A stretch of 64,000 nucleotides of DNA from Thalassomonas actiniarum (GTDB lineage: Bacteria; Pseudomonadota; Gammaproteobacteria; Enterobacterales; Alteromonadaceae), in contig NZ_CP059735.1 of assembly GCF_000948975.2 (NCBI RefSeq), positions 2,232,001-2,296,000 of the forward strand, in the 5' to 3' direction. Below are positions 29,054-36,996 of this stretch, one piece after another (position 1 is the stretch's first letter; every line of letters starts with the position of its first letter). The notes beneath the pieces were generated by a model. It saw only the letters and a program-made list of their open reading frames with translations. It had not been told where the DNA came from and ran no database searches. The translations under genes and the position numbers were made by a program.

Positions 29054-29455
29054 ATGGCACGTAAACGTATTCGTGAAGAAGAAGAAGCAGCAATTGATAT
29101 GACGCCGATGCTCGACATCGTCTTCATCATGCTTATATTCTTTATCGTAACCACTTCTTTTGTTAAAGAAGCAGGTATTGAAGTAAACAAACCTAAAGCG
29201 GCTAACCAAAGCAAGCAAAAGTCTGCCAATATTTTCGTTGCAGTTAAAGACAACGGCGAAATCTGGTTAGACAAACGTCGTGTTGATATCGAACGTGTTG
29301 CTGCGAACATTGAGAAATTATTAGCAGAGCAACCAACCGAAGTTGTGATTATCCAGGCGGATAAAGATGCAAAACACGGTATCGTTGTTAAAGTAATGGA
29401 TGCTATTAAGGAAGCGGGTATAGATCGGATTTCTATCGCTGCTGCGAAGGGGTAG
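29054..29455 (+). CDS. exbD: ExbD biopolymer transport protein
   Basis: ExbD sits inside the ExbB ring and carries the proton-conducting aspartate. The 133-residue protein has one membrane segment (about 19-41) with that aspartate at D21 in DMTPMLDIVFIMLIFFIV, and a periplasmic domain ending in VMDAIKEAGIDRISIAA. SD GAGAGA sits just before the ATG. Three bases separate it from tonB. Confidence 0.95.
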   Translation: MARKRIREEEEAAIDMTPMLDIVFIMLIFFIVTTSFVKEAGIEVNKPKAANQSKQKSANIFVAVKDNGEIWLDKRRVDIERVAANIEKLLAEQPTEVVIIQADKDAKHGIVVKVMDAIKEAGIDRISIAAAKG

Positions 29456-29458
29456 TTT

Positions 29459-30082
29459 ATGGTTCGCTTTCTAGTATCAATATTACTAGGTGCTGCGGTA
29501 ACTTTTGGACTTTTTGCTTTCATGGCGTTTCTTGTTTCCAGTGGAGACAGAAGCAAAGAGGAACAGCAGGAAAATATAGTCGTAGAAGTCAATACTACGC
29601 CGCCAAAGTCAGCTGCTGAGACGCGTCGACGGGTTCCGCCGCCGCCTCCGCCGCCGCCCAAGACACCGCCCAAGCCTCAGGCTCCAGAGCCAGAAGCTAA
29701 TAACAATGCACCGGGCTTAACTTTTAATATGCCTGGCGTACAAATGGCGAGTGCTACCGGTGGTTTATCTGCCCCGGGTGCCGGTTTCGGCCGCGATGGC
29801 GATGCAACACCGATTGTACGAATCGAGCCTAAGTATCCAATGCAGGCGGCTCGTGACGGTAAAGAAGGCTGGGTAAAACTGTCTTTTACCATCAACGAAA
29901 TCGGTGGTGTTGAAGACGTTAAAGTTATCGAAGCTCAACCGAAACGTATTTTCGACAAAGAAGCAAAGCGTGCTTTGCGTAAGTGGAAATACAAACCGAA
30001 AGTTGTTGACGGTAAGCCGATGAGACAACCTGGCTTAACAGTACAGCTTGACTTCACAATGGAAGGCGCGGGAGGAAAATAA
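29459..30082 (+). CDS. tonB: TonB energy-transducing protein
   Basis: TonB spans the periplasm and pulls on TonB boxes of outer-membrane receptors. The 207-residue protein has an N-terminal anchor (about residues 3-27), a proline-rich stretch (about 61-82, eight prolines in a row followed by KTPPKPQAPEPE) and the C-terminal domain with YPMQAARDGKEGWVKLSFTI and RALRKWKYKPKVVDG. The short proline region is typical of TonB2-type proteins. Its stop overlaps the ATG of the TPR gene. No receptor gene is in the window, so the substrate is unknown. Confidence 0.95.
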   Translation: MVRFLVSILLGAAVTFGLFAFMAFLVSSGDRSKEEQQENIVVEVNTTPPKSAAETRRRVPPPPPPPPKTPPKPQAPEPEANNNAPGLTFNMPGVQMASATGGLSAPGAGFGRDGDATPIVRIEPKYPMQAARDGKEGWVKLSFTINEIGGVEDVKVIEAQPKRIFDKEAKRALRKWKYKPKVVDGKPMRQPGLTVQLDFTMEGAGGK

Positions 30083-31341
30083 TGGCCAATAAATTAGTTA
30101 CTTCTTTAGTATTAGCCGTTGCCGTCGCCGGTGCTCAGGTACCTTTTTCTGCAGATGTTCAAGCGGCTGACGCTAAACAGGAAAAGAAAAAGCGTCCGAC
30201 GCAATTGATGGGTCCTTCGGTAGGTAAGAAAGTGCAAAAAGCTTTTGAACTTTACTCTGCCGATGATATCGATGGTGCTCTGGCTATCCTTTTGGACATT
30301 GAGGCCAAAAAGGATTACGACAAAGCAATTGTTGCGCGTTATATCGCGGTGATGTACACCACCAAAGGTGACAATGAGCAAAAAGCCATTGAATACCTTC
30401 AGCAGGCGGTTGGTCCCGATATCCTGAACGAAAAAGATCATGGTGAAGCGCTGAAGTTACTGGGTGACTTGCAAATGCAAGTTTAGGACTACGAAAATGC
30501 CCTGGTTAATTACCGGGCATGGATGGACTTCACTGGTGAAAATGACGCTCAGGTTTGGCTGAAAATTGCCAATGCTTATTATTCTTTAAAGCAGATGGAT
30601 AAGATTATTGTTCCGGCAGACAAAGCGATTGCGGCGTTTGGCGACAAGCATAATCAGAACCCTTATATCCTTAAGGTTCAGTCTTACTATGAACGTAAGA
30701 TGTATCCGGAAGCGGTTAAAGTACTGGAAACTGTATTACAGTTATTCCCGGAAAATAAGCAGTGGTGGCAACAACTTGGTATGTTCTACCTGCTGGTTGA
30801 AGACAATGATAAAGCGTTAGCTACCCTTGATCTGGCCTATAAGCAAGGATTCCTTGAAAAAGAATCTGAGATCAAGACATTAGCCAGCTTATTTGCGCTG
30901 AACCAGACGTCTTATAAAGCGGCGACATTGCTTGAGAAGCATATCGGCACAGGTTTAATCAAGCGTGATGATAAAAACCTGGCAAGCCTGGCGAACTTCT
31001 GGCACGCCTCGCAGCATATCGATAAAGCGGCAAAATATTATGGTGAACTGGCTAAGCTCACCAATGACGCCAAGCATTATCGCAAGCAAGGTATGCTGTT
31101 GAAGCAGGATGAGCAATTTGCGGCATCGATCAAGGCGCTTAATAAAGCTCTTGAGTTAGGTGCCAAAGATGTTGGTCGTATCCAGATGGCGATTGCCGAA
31201 GATCATTTCTATCTGGAGCAATATAAGTCGGCTTATGCAGCTATTAAGAAGGCTTTAAAAGATCCGAAAACCAAGAAAGTGGCGAAGGGCTGGGCATCTT
31301 TTATCAAAGATACCGCACAGCGTAAAAACGTGACTATCTAA
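30082..31341 (+). pseudogene. TonB-cluster TPR protein interrupted by an in-frame TAG
   Basis: TPR proteins close the TonB2-type operon. Here a frame of 419 codons is interrupted once, at TAG 30484-30486 (codon 135); the same frame continues open to 31341. The upstream part (134 residues, 30082-30486) has a signal peptide (MANKLVTSLVLAVAVAGAQV) and a first TPR unit; the downstream part (30487-31341) resumes directly with DYENALVNYRAWMDFTGE, which completes a TPR helix, and contains about six further TPR-like units. The first ATG behind the TAG (30523) has no SD. A CAG, AAG or GAG codon here would restore one protein. Possible readings are a fresh nonsense mutation, a sequencing error or amber readthrough. 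Confidence 0.85.
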
Positions 31342-31354
31342 CTTGTTCGGGATA

Positions 31355-31386
31355 TAAAAAACCAGCCATTTGGCTGGTTTTTTTAT
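31355..31386 (+). terminator. Terminator of the TonB operon
   Basis: AAAAACCAGCCA pairs with TGGCTGGTTTTT, with T residues behind, 15-20 bp after the TPR stop. Confidence 0.92.
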
Positions 31387-31555
31387 GCCTGTATTTTGGC
31401 GGAAAGCATGTCTGTCAGAGAATCGAGAAGCTGGGAGCAGGGCTCTCTGGAATACACTATGGGTAGTAAGTGGTGAAAGCTTATCAGAGAAGTTTGAGGT
31501 TTTCCCTGTGCCTTGCTGCACTAAAACCTCTCGGGTATCGGCGGAGTTGCCAGGG

Positions 31556-32509
31556 TTAATAGTCGCGGATTCTTCCAAGCACCTGGGTGATCTGTGTTTT
31601 GCATTTCATGGTTTTTATCTGTTCAAAAAAAGCTTGTGCCTGAGGATAATTCAGTTTTAAGTACCTGAGCCACTGCTTCATGCGGCTGGAATAGTAAAAA
31701 CTTTTCTCTCCCTGCAATTCTAGGTCGCTGTACCTGTGCAATAAGTCGCATAACTGCGGCCAGGTCATCGGCTGCTCATTGAGCTTAATAACATTGGCCA
31801 GGTTAGGCCTGGCTAATAATCCCCGGCCTAACATCAACTTATTGGTTTTAGCCTGCTTCATACATTCGATGGCATCGGCCTGACTCCAGATCTCACCGTT
31901 GGCGATGATATCTATGTTATGTGACTCGCGGGCTTCTCCGATAAAATGCCAGTAGGCCGGTGGTTTATAGCCCTGCAACTTAGTCCTGGCATGGACCGTT
32001 AACAAATCGGTCCGGGCGCTGGTGACGGCGCTGATAATTTCTTTGAATAAACTGGTATCTTCAAAACCTAAGCGTATTTTTGCCGATACCTGAACTTGCT
32101 CGCCAACGGCCTGTTTTACTCTGGCAATAATCCGGTGTATTTGCTCAGGGGATTTCAGCAGTACCGCGCCGCCCCGGCTTTTATTCACCGCTTTGGCAGG
32201 GCAGCCAAAATTCAAGTCTATGCCGTGGGAGCCCAATTCCATGGCACGTATGGCATTTTCTGCCAGCCAGTCGGGCTCTTGCCCTAAGAGTTGTACCCGG
32301 ATAGGGGTGCCGGAGCGGGTATAGCCTTTTTGGTGCAACTCGGGGCAGGTTTTGTAAAAGACATGTTTAGGTACCAGGGAGTCAACCACCCGGACAAATT
32401 CAGTAATGCATAAGTCAAACTGATTAATCGAGGTGAGAAGATCGCGCATCAATGCATCCACGACACCTTCCATTGGTGCTAAAATAAGTTGGTCTGCCTG
32501 GATAGTCAT
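31556..32509 (-). CDS. dusC: tRNA-dihydrouridine(16) synthase DusC
   Basis: DusC is a flavoenzyme reducing U16 of tRNA. The 317-residue protein is a TIM barrel with FMN sites, LILAPMEGVVDALMRDLL at the start, the catalytic cysteine in DLNFGCPAKAVNKSRGG (C98-C99 area) and VHARTKLQGYKPPAYW. The NFGCPAKxVNKS variant and the length (E. coli DusC 315) favour DusC over DusA or DusB. Monocistronic, convergent with the TonB operon, divergent from the repeat protein gene at 32703. Confidence 0.93.
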   Translation of the reverse strand: MTIQADQLILAPMEGVVDALMRDLLTSINQFDLCITEFVRVVDSLVPKHVFYKTCPELHQKGYTRSGTPIRVQLLGQEPDWLAENAIRAMELGSHGIDLNFGCPAKAVNKSRGGAVLLKSPEQIHRIIARVKQAVGEQVQVSAKIRLGFEDTSLFKEIISAVTSARTDLLTVHARTKLQGYKPPAYWHFIGEARESHNIDIIANGEIWSQADAIECMKQAKTNKLMLGRGLLARPNLANVIKLNEQPMTWPQLCDLLHRYSDLELQGEKSFYYSSRMKQWLRYLKLNYPQAQAFFEQIKTMKCKTQITQVLGRIRDY

Positions 32510-32598
32510 TTGAGATGAAAGCCCCTAATTGAAAAATGGGCACGATTGTAATGGCTATTTGCCAAAATGGCGAAAATATTTCATGCTTAGCAGGCATA

Positions 32599-32632
32599 AA
32601 ATATAAATTACCAACGGATGAAATTTATATTT
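32599..32632. promoter_or_regulatory. 11-bp inverted repeat upstream of the HvfA-like gene
   Basis: AAATATAAATT (32599-32609) and AATTTATATTT (32622-32632) are exact reverse complements 12 bp apart, 71 bp before the ATG. It could be an operator for a dimeric regulator or a leader hairpin; no known regulator motif was recognised. Confidence 0.55.
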
Positions 32633-32702
32633 ACCTTTAAAGGTCTACTTAAAAAACATAAAACTAACGGCCCCTGGTCAATTTACATAGTAGGAAACTC
32701 AA

Positions 32703-33113
32703 ATGAACTTAATTAAAAAATCGGCAATCGGTGCATTTCTTGGATTAATGGCACTTTCTACACTGAGCATGGCCCCGGCAAAGGCAGAGTCTAATCCTTT
32801 TGCTGCTCAGGACATCATGACGGTGGTCGGCCATGGCGAGGAAAAGCAAGGTAAATGTGGTGAAGGCAAGTGCGGTGAAGGAAAAAGCAAAAAAGCCGAA
32901 GGTAAATGTGGTGAAGGCAAGTGCGGTGAAGGAAAAGCCAAAAAAGCCGCAGGTAAGTGTGGTGAAGGCAAATGTGGCGAAGGAAAAGCCAAAAAAGCCG
33001 CAGGTAAGTGTGGTGAGGGTAAATGTGGCGAAGGAAAAGCCAAAAAAGCTGCCGGCAAGTGTGGGGAAGGAAAATGCGGAGAAGGTAAGAAAACTTCCAA
33101 GTGTGGCGGTTAA
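32703..33113 (+). CDS. HvfA-like Cys-repeat protein, possible RiPP metallophore precursor
   Basis: The 136-residue protein has a signal peptide (MNLIKKSAIGAFLGLMALST, cleavage probably after PAKA), a short spacer (ESNPFAAQDIMTVVGHGEEK) and then almost only repeats: five 17-residue units of the form GKCGEGKCGEGKAKKAA and a final KCGG, with 11 cysteines in all. Six of them sit in EGKCG. This architecture fits HvfA-type precursors, whose EGKCG cysteines are changed to oxazolone/thioamide groups by an MNIO (DUF692) enzyme to bind copper. No MNIO, DUF2063 partner or DoxX gene is seen in the window, so modification is unproven. Alternative: an unmodified periplasmic thiol or metal buffer. Confidence 0.72.
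   Translation: MNLIKKSAIGAFLGLMALSTLSMAPAKAESNPFAAQDIMTVVGHGEEKQGKCGEGKCGEGKSKKAEGKCGEGKCGEGKAKKAAGKCGEGKCGEGKAKKAAGKCGEGKCGEGKAKKAAGKCGEGKCGEGKKTSKCGG
32850..33095 (+). repeat. 51-bp coding tandem repeat, about 4.7 units
   Basis: Units start at 32850, 32901, 32952, 33003 and 33054 (the last partial). Units 3 and 4 are nearly identical and units differ mostly at third codon positions (for example AAATGTGGT versus AAGTGCGGT), so the array is old enough to have drifted yet kept its protein sequence. Confidence 0.95.
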
Positions 33114-33161
33114 TTCTCAAGAATAGCAATAAGCGGCAGTAGGCTTTTTGCCAGCCGTGAT

Positions 33162-33188
33162 AACGGGCTTTATGCCCGTTTTATTTTT
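33162..33188 (+). terminator. Terminator after the HvfA-like gene
   Basis: AACGGGC (33162-33168) pairs with GCCCGTT (33174-33180), followed by a T-rich tail. Confidence 0.85.
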
Positions 33189-33260
33189 TGTGGTGATAAA
33201 AACTGTAAGTGGTTAATACAGAAAATATTATTGTTTGTGCCAACTCGCTGAAAAGCGTGG

Positions 33261-33276
33261 ATTACTCAAGAGTAAT
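33261..33276. promoter_or_regulatory. 16-bp palindrome next to the FNR-like box
   Basis: ATTACTC-AA-GAGTAAT is a perfect inverted repeat with 7-2-7 layout. It directly abuts the FNR-like box at 33277. It does not match the NarL/NarP heptamer, so the binder is unknown. Confidence 0.6.
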
Positions 33277-33290
33277 TTGATCCAGGTCAA
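33277..33290. promoter_or_regulatory. FNR/CRP-family binding site candidate
   Basis: TTGAT-CCAG-GTCAA fits the FNR consensus TTGAT-N4-ATCAA at nine of ten positions. Downstream lies a -10-like TAAAAT at 33321-33326 followed by GCGCGCC. The centre would be about 50 bp before the start site. Confidence 0.6.
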
Positions 33291-33361
33291 TTAAATCTGT
33301 GCAAATTGCTCATTTTGAGCTAAAATGCGCGCCTTTCATTTTATAGAGTAGTAAGATCAAT

Positions 33362-33484
33362 ATGTCCCACGATGAGAATTTCAAAGACGCGGCTTCTGTA
33401 CGTCACTTATTAATTGCTTTTGTTGTCCTGTTTGGTATGCCTTTATTACCTATGTTGATGGGCTGGTATACCTTTTTACAATAA
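33362..33484 (+). CDS. 40-residue membrane protein of unknown function
   Basis: The ORF encodes MSHDENFKDAASVRHLLIAF followed by VVLFGMPLLPMLMGWYTFLQ: a hydrophilic, acidic start of about 13 residues and a single membrane segment with two prolines. It is preceded by a purine-rich GAGTAGTAAGA stretch and, further up, by the palindrome and the FNR-like box, so it may respond to oxygen. It is 25 bp before the receiver gene and could share its transcript. I do not recognise a family. The clean start, TAA stop and regulatory setting support a real small gene. Confidence 0.6.
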   Translation: MSHDENFKDAASVRHLLIAFVVLFGMPLLPMLMGWYTFLQ

Positions 33485-33509
33485 GTAGGTACCCCTGAAT
33501 AATTCAACT

Positions 33510-33893
33510 ATGAAAATATTAATTGTCGATGACAAACAAACGGTATTAAGCAGCTTAACGGCTTTACTGGAAAACGCCGGCCATTGCGTGGTGACCGCCA
33601 GTAACGGTTTAGATGGCTTTGAAAAAGCCCAGAGTCAGCCATTTGATTTGTTTGTTATCGACCATCTGATGCCGGTCATGAATGGCCTGGTATTGGTGAA
33701 AAATTTACGACAGCATCTTGATACGCAACATGCACCGATTTTGTTTATGAGTACTCAGGGAGTGGAAAGTTTAAAAGCTTTACCTGAATATCCCATGTTT
33801 ACTTTTTCAATTGCCAAGCCGATCGATGAACAAGAGCTGTTTTTTGTCATTAATCAACTTTCAATTCAAAATAGTCAAAGTCAGTCACTATAA
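33510..33893 (+). CDS. Stand-alone response-regulator receiver protein (CheY-like)
   Basis: Receiver domains take a phosphoryl group from a histidine kinase. The 127-residue protein is one receiver and nothing more: acidic pocket D7-D8, phospho-acceptor D51 (FDLFVIDHLMPVMNG), switch residue S81/T82 (LFMSTQG) and conserved K103 (SIAKPID). No output domain follows. There is no kinase next to it; the nearest one is at 42437. It may share the FNR-linked promoter of the 40-residue gene. Partner unknown. Confidence 0.88.
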   Translation: MKILIVDDKQTVLSSLTALLENAGHCVVTASNGLDGFEKAQSQPFDLFVIDHLMPVMNGLVLVKNLRQHLDTQHAPILFMSTQGVESLKALPEYPMFTFSIAKPIDEQELFFVINQLSIQNSQSQSL

Positions 33894-33947
33894 AATTGCC
33901 TCAATTTGCTTTATCCTTAGCAATTATCTTTTATATCTTAAGAACAA

Positions 33948-34493
33948 ATGACTGAACAACAATTATCACTTCTCGAAAATGCCGTCCACACCATAGCCAA
34001 TTATCCATGCGAAGGCGTCATGTTTCGTGATGTTACCGGGATTTTAGATAATGCCGAAGCATTTGCATTAACTATCGAGTTGATGACAAACGAATTTAAA
34101 GACAAAGGCTTTACTAAGGTTGTCGGTACCGAAGCCCGGGGGTTTTTATTCGGCGCGCCGCTGGCATTGGCATTAGGCGTAGGTTTTGTTCCTGTGCGTA
34201 AACCGGGTAAATTACCGCGCGAAACCATTGCCGAGCATTATCAACTGGAATATGGTCACGATACCCTGGAAATACACCAGGATGCCTTAACTCCCGATGA
34301 TAAGGTATTAATTATCGACGACTTACTTGCTACCGGCGGTACCATAGACGCCACCACTAAGTTAATCCGCCGTCTGGGAGCCGAAGTCTCCGCTGCCGGA
34401 TTTGTTATTTCCCTGCCTGATTTGGGCGGTGAAGCCAGATTAAAAGATCTGGATTTATCGATACTGTCTTTACTTCAGTATGAAGGTGAATAG
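33948..34493 (+). CDS. apt: Adenine phosphoribosyltransferase
   Basis: Apt salvages adenine to AMP with PRPP. The 181-residue protein has [18 protein letters not shown] for the base pocket and the PRPP loop [16 protein letters not shown]. Length equals E. coli Apt (183). It lies 8 bp before dnaX, the same apt-dnaX-ybaB-recR order as in E. coli. Confidence 0.97.
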   Translation: MTEQQLSLLENAVHTIANYPCEGVMFRDVTGILDNAEAFALTIELMTNEFKDKGFTKVVGTEARGFLFGAPLALALGVGFVPVRKPGKLPRETIAEHYQLEYGHDTLEIHQDALTPDDKVLIIDDLLATGGTIDATTKLIRRLGAEVSAAGFVISLPDLGGEARLKDLDLSILSLLQYEGE

Positions 34494-34501
34494 CAGCTAA
34501 T

Positions 34502-36880
34502 ATGAGTTATCAGGTTTTAGCAAGAAAATGGCGACCTAAGTTATTTCAAGAGTTGATGGGGCAAGAGCATGTGGTTACCGTGCTGATGAATGCCTTGTCT
34601 CAGCAACGTCTACACCATGCTTACCTGTTTACCGGCACCCGGGGTGTCGGTAAAACAACCATAGCGCGAATTTTTGCTAAAAGCCTTAACTGTGAGCAGG
34701 GTGTCAGCGCAGAGCCCTGCGGACAGTGTGATGTGTGTGTGGATATCGACCAGGGGCGTTTTATCGACCTGCTTGAAATCGATGCGGCATCACGGACCAA
34801 GGTTGATGATACCCGTGAAATTCTTGATAACGTGCAATATGCGCCGAGTCGGGGCAGGTATAAAGTTTACCTGATCGATGAAGTTCATATGCTCTCGCGC
34901 AGCAGTTTTAATGCCTTATTGAAAACGCTGGAAGAGCCGCCCGAGCATGTTAAATTTATCCTGGCAACCACAGATCCGCAAAAACTGCCGGTCACGGTAT
35001 TATCCCGGTGCCTGCAATTCCATCTTAAAGCATTAACCGTCAGGCAAATTGAAGAAAAATTAACGCAAATACTGGAGCAGGAAGCGGTCAAGCACGAGCC
35101 GGGCACCTTAACCCTGCTGGCAAAAGCCGCCCGCGGCAGTATGCGCGACTCCTTAAGTTTGACCGACCAGGCCATTGCCAAGGGGCAGGGTAATATAACC
35201 TTAGCCCACTTGCAGCAAATGCTTGGCGGCATAGATCAAAACTGGGTCTATAAAATTCTGATGGCCCTGCTCAAACAAGACGCTCAGGGCTTGATGGCAT
35301 TATCGCTGGAAATTGCTTCCTACACCCCAAATTACAACCGTTTATTGGCAGAATTGATCCAACTGTTCCATCAGGTTGCCATGTTGCAGGTGGTGTCGCA
35401 GCATTTCGACGTTGCCCCCGAGCATCAGGTGCTGCTGGAAAAATTTGCCACCCTGATGTCGCCGGAAGATGTTCAGTTATATTACCAAATTGCCTTAAAC
35501 GGCCGTAAGGACCTGCCCTACGCTTTTGATGAGCAAGCCGCTTTTGATATGGTGTTATTGCGTTTGCTTGCCTTTAAACCGGTAACAACAGCAGATGTTC
35601 AGACAGATACGGCAAGTATTAAGGCCGAGACCGCTACAGCAGTAGATTTTAATGAAACAGTCTTGCCCGAAACCCGGATAGCAAGTAGTGATATTTCGGT
35701 TGAGACGGCTGCACTGCCGCCGGTAAATCCAGCTCCCCGTGATCTTGAACCAGCCGTGAACAACCCTGGGCTGGGGATGAAAAGCCATGAGCAGGACATA
35801 AACAGCCATGAGCAGGATACCGGCACTTTGGAAAAGGACACTGTTAGCTTAGAAGCTGTTCCCGGCCAGGGTGAACCGCAAGTTTCTGCTGGCATCGGCC
35901 CAAGTGAGGAAAGTTTGGCTGCCGAGCTTAAGAGCATAGAAATGTCAGCCCAGTCACTTGGTCAGGCGGCAACAGACAATGCCAGTTTACAGCAATTACC
36001 TGCATCCTCAGAGCCTGAGCCAATAACACAAATTCCCGGGCATGGAGAAGCACAGGAAAATATCGGACAACATGATTTAAGCTCGGAGCTGAGCCGGGAG
36101 TTTACATCAGAAAATGATCCCGAGCCGGTGCCGGAGCCTTTAACTGCTAGCCAGGAACAAACCCCAGATCTTGATAACACTTTGGGGCAAGCAAGTCAGT
36201 CACAAACGGTGCCGCCGGAAAATGCTGCTTCAGCGCCAGTCGTAAGCCAAACCCCGGTAGATGCAGTGCTAGCCACCCGGAATATGTTGCGCAGCCGGAA
36301 AAAAGCACAGGAGAGTAAAGGAAAAAAGTCTGATGACGCAGGTTTGCGTCAGTCGGCAACCCCACAAAGCCAGTCTGCAGAGGAAACGGAAACTAGCCCT
36401 GATGCTGTTGTTAAGCCGGATATTCCTGCCCTGGAAACCTTGCCCCAGGCTCCTTACACACCTAATGTGATCGACCCCGCCAATGTCCGTAAGGCAAATC
36501 AAGTGGATAAATGGGCGAATATGATCGACACCATGGCCTTGAGCGGACGTTTGCGGCAGCTGGCGATCCATGCAACCATTTGCGAGTCTTCCACCGAAGA
36601 ACAACTGGTGCTGAAACTGGATCAGTCCACTAAACATTTAAAAACCGACGCTGCCCACCAGCAGCTGGAAAACGCTTTAAGTCAGTACCAGCAGCGTAAA
36701 ATTACCGTTGATATTAAAGTGGTAGAACAAACGGTAGCAGATCCTTATCAGATCCAGGCGGATATCAATGATAAACGTTACGATTATGCTAAAGCGTTAC
36801 TGTTAGCCGATGATATCGTGATGACTTTGCAAAACGATTTTCAGGCAACCTTGGATGAGCAAACGATTGCGGCTTTATAA
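34502..36880 (+). CDS. dnaX: DNA polymerase III tau subunit (and gamma by frameshift)
   Basis: DnaX is the clamp-loader ATPase; tau also joins the polymerase cores and DnaB helicase. The 792-residue product has Walker A GTRGVGKTTIARI, a four-Cys zinc module (CEQGVSAEPCGQCDVC), LIDEVHML and the sensor LSRCLQF. Residues about 360-650 are a long low-complexity linker rich in Glu, Gln, Ser and Pro with a SHEQD repeat, followed by the C-terminal tau domain that binds the alpha subunit. The E. coli protein is 643 residues, so the linker is expanded. A -1 frameshift signal at 36309-36356 would yield a gamma form of about 610 residues. Confidence 0.97.
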   Translation: MSYQVLARKWRPKLFQELMGQEHVVTVLMNALSQQRLHHAYLFTGTRGVGKTTIARIFAKSLNCEQGVSAEPCGQCDVCVDIDQGRFIDLLEIDAASRTKVDDTREILDNVQYAPSRGRYKVYLIDEVHMLSRSSFNALLKTLEEPPEHVKFILATTDPQKLPVTVLSRCLQFHLKALTVRQIEEKLTQILEQEAVKHEPGTLTLLAKAARGSMRDSLSLTDQAIAKGQGNITLAHLQQMLGGIDQNWVYKILMALLKQDAQGLMALSLEIASYTPNYNRLLAELIQLFHQVAMLQVVSQHFDVAPEHQVLLEKFATLMSPEDVQLYYQIALNGRKDLPYAFDEQAAFDMVLLRLLAFKPVTTADVQTDTASIKAETATAVDFNETVLPETRIASSDISVETAALPPVNPAPRDLEPAVNNPGLGMKSHEQDINSHEQDTGTLEKDTVSLEAVPGQGEPQVSAGIGPSEESLAAELKSIEMSAQSLGQAATDNASLQQLPASSEPEPITQIPGHGEAQENIGQHDLSSELSREFTSENDPEPVPEPLTASQEQTPDLDNTLGQASQSQTVPPENAASAPVVSQTPVDAVLATRNMLRSRKKAQESKGKKSDDAGLRQSATPQSQSAEETETSPDAVVKPDIPALETLPQAPYTPNVIDPANVRKANQVDKWANMIDTMALSGRLRQLAIHATICESSTEEQLVLKLDQSTKHLKTDAAHQQLENALSQYQQRKITVDIKVVEQTVADPYQIQADINDKRYDYAKALLLADDIVMTLQNDFQATLDEQTIAAL
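36309..36356 (+). promoter_or_regulatory. Programmed -1 frameshift signal in dnaX
   Basis: All three E. coli elements are present: an SD-like AGGAG (36309-36313), the slippery A-AAA-AAG in correct phase 8 bp later (36322-36328), and a hairpin just behind it (TGACGCA 36334-36340 with TGCGTCA 36345-36351, loop GGTT; four more pairs beyond a bulged G reach 36330-36356). After slipping, the ribosome reads GTC then TGA (36331-36333), ending gamma one residue past the site. Confidence 0.85.
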
Positions 36881-36996
36881 CGCATCGTTATGTGTACAGA
36901 TTTTCACAGAGTGAAAGTTGAAATAAAATAACCCGGACTTGAAATTAAAACCGTTTACCCCTATGTTTGGCGGTAAATACCCTTGGAGATAAAATT

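Noticed and set aside
31370-31660. ORF after the TonB operon terminator
   Set aside because: It begins in the terminator and runs into the 3' end of dusC on the other strand; no SD or recognisable protein.
32850-33095. CRISPR array
   Set aside because: The 51-bp units are coding, contiguous and without spacers; the 48-bp repeats at 5735 number only two.
32807-33129. Minus-strand and other-frame ORFs across the Cys-repeat gene (Pro/Phe/Ser-rich)
   Set aside because: They are shadows of the 51-bp tandem repeat, which leaves several frames open; the plus-strand frame from 32703 has the SD, signal peptide and conserved motif.
36299-36305. First AAAAAAG heptamer in dnaX
   Set aside because: It is read as AAA-AAA-G in the zero frame, the wrong phase for -1 slippage; only the one at 36322 fits.
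36963-36992. Nine-codon [12 protein letters not shown] just before ybaB
   Set aside because: It resembles the usual MFGK start of YbaB but is in another frame and ends before the real SD; probably chance or a relic.
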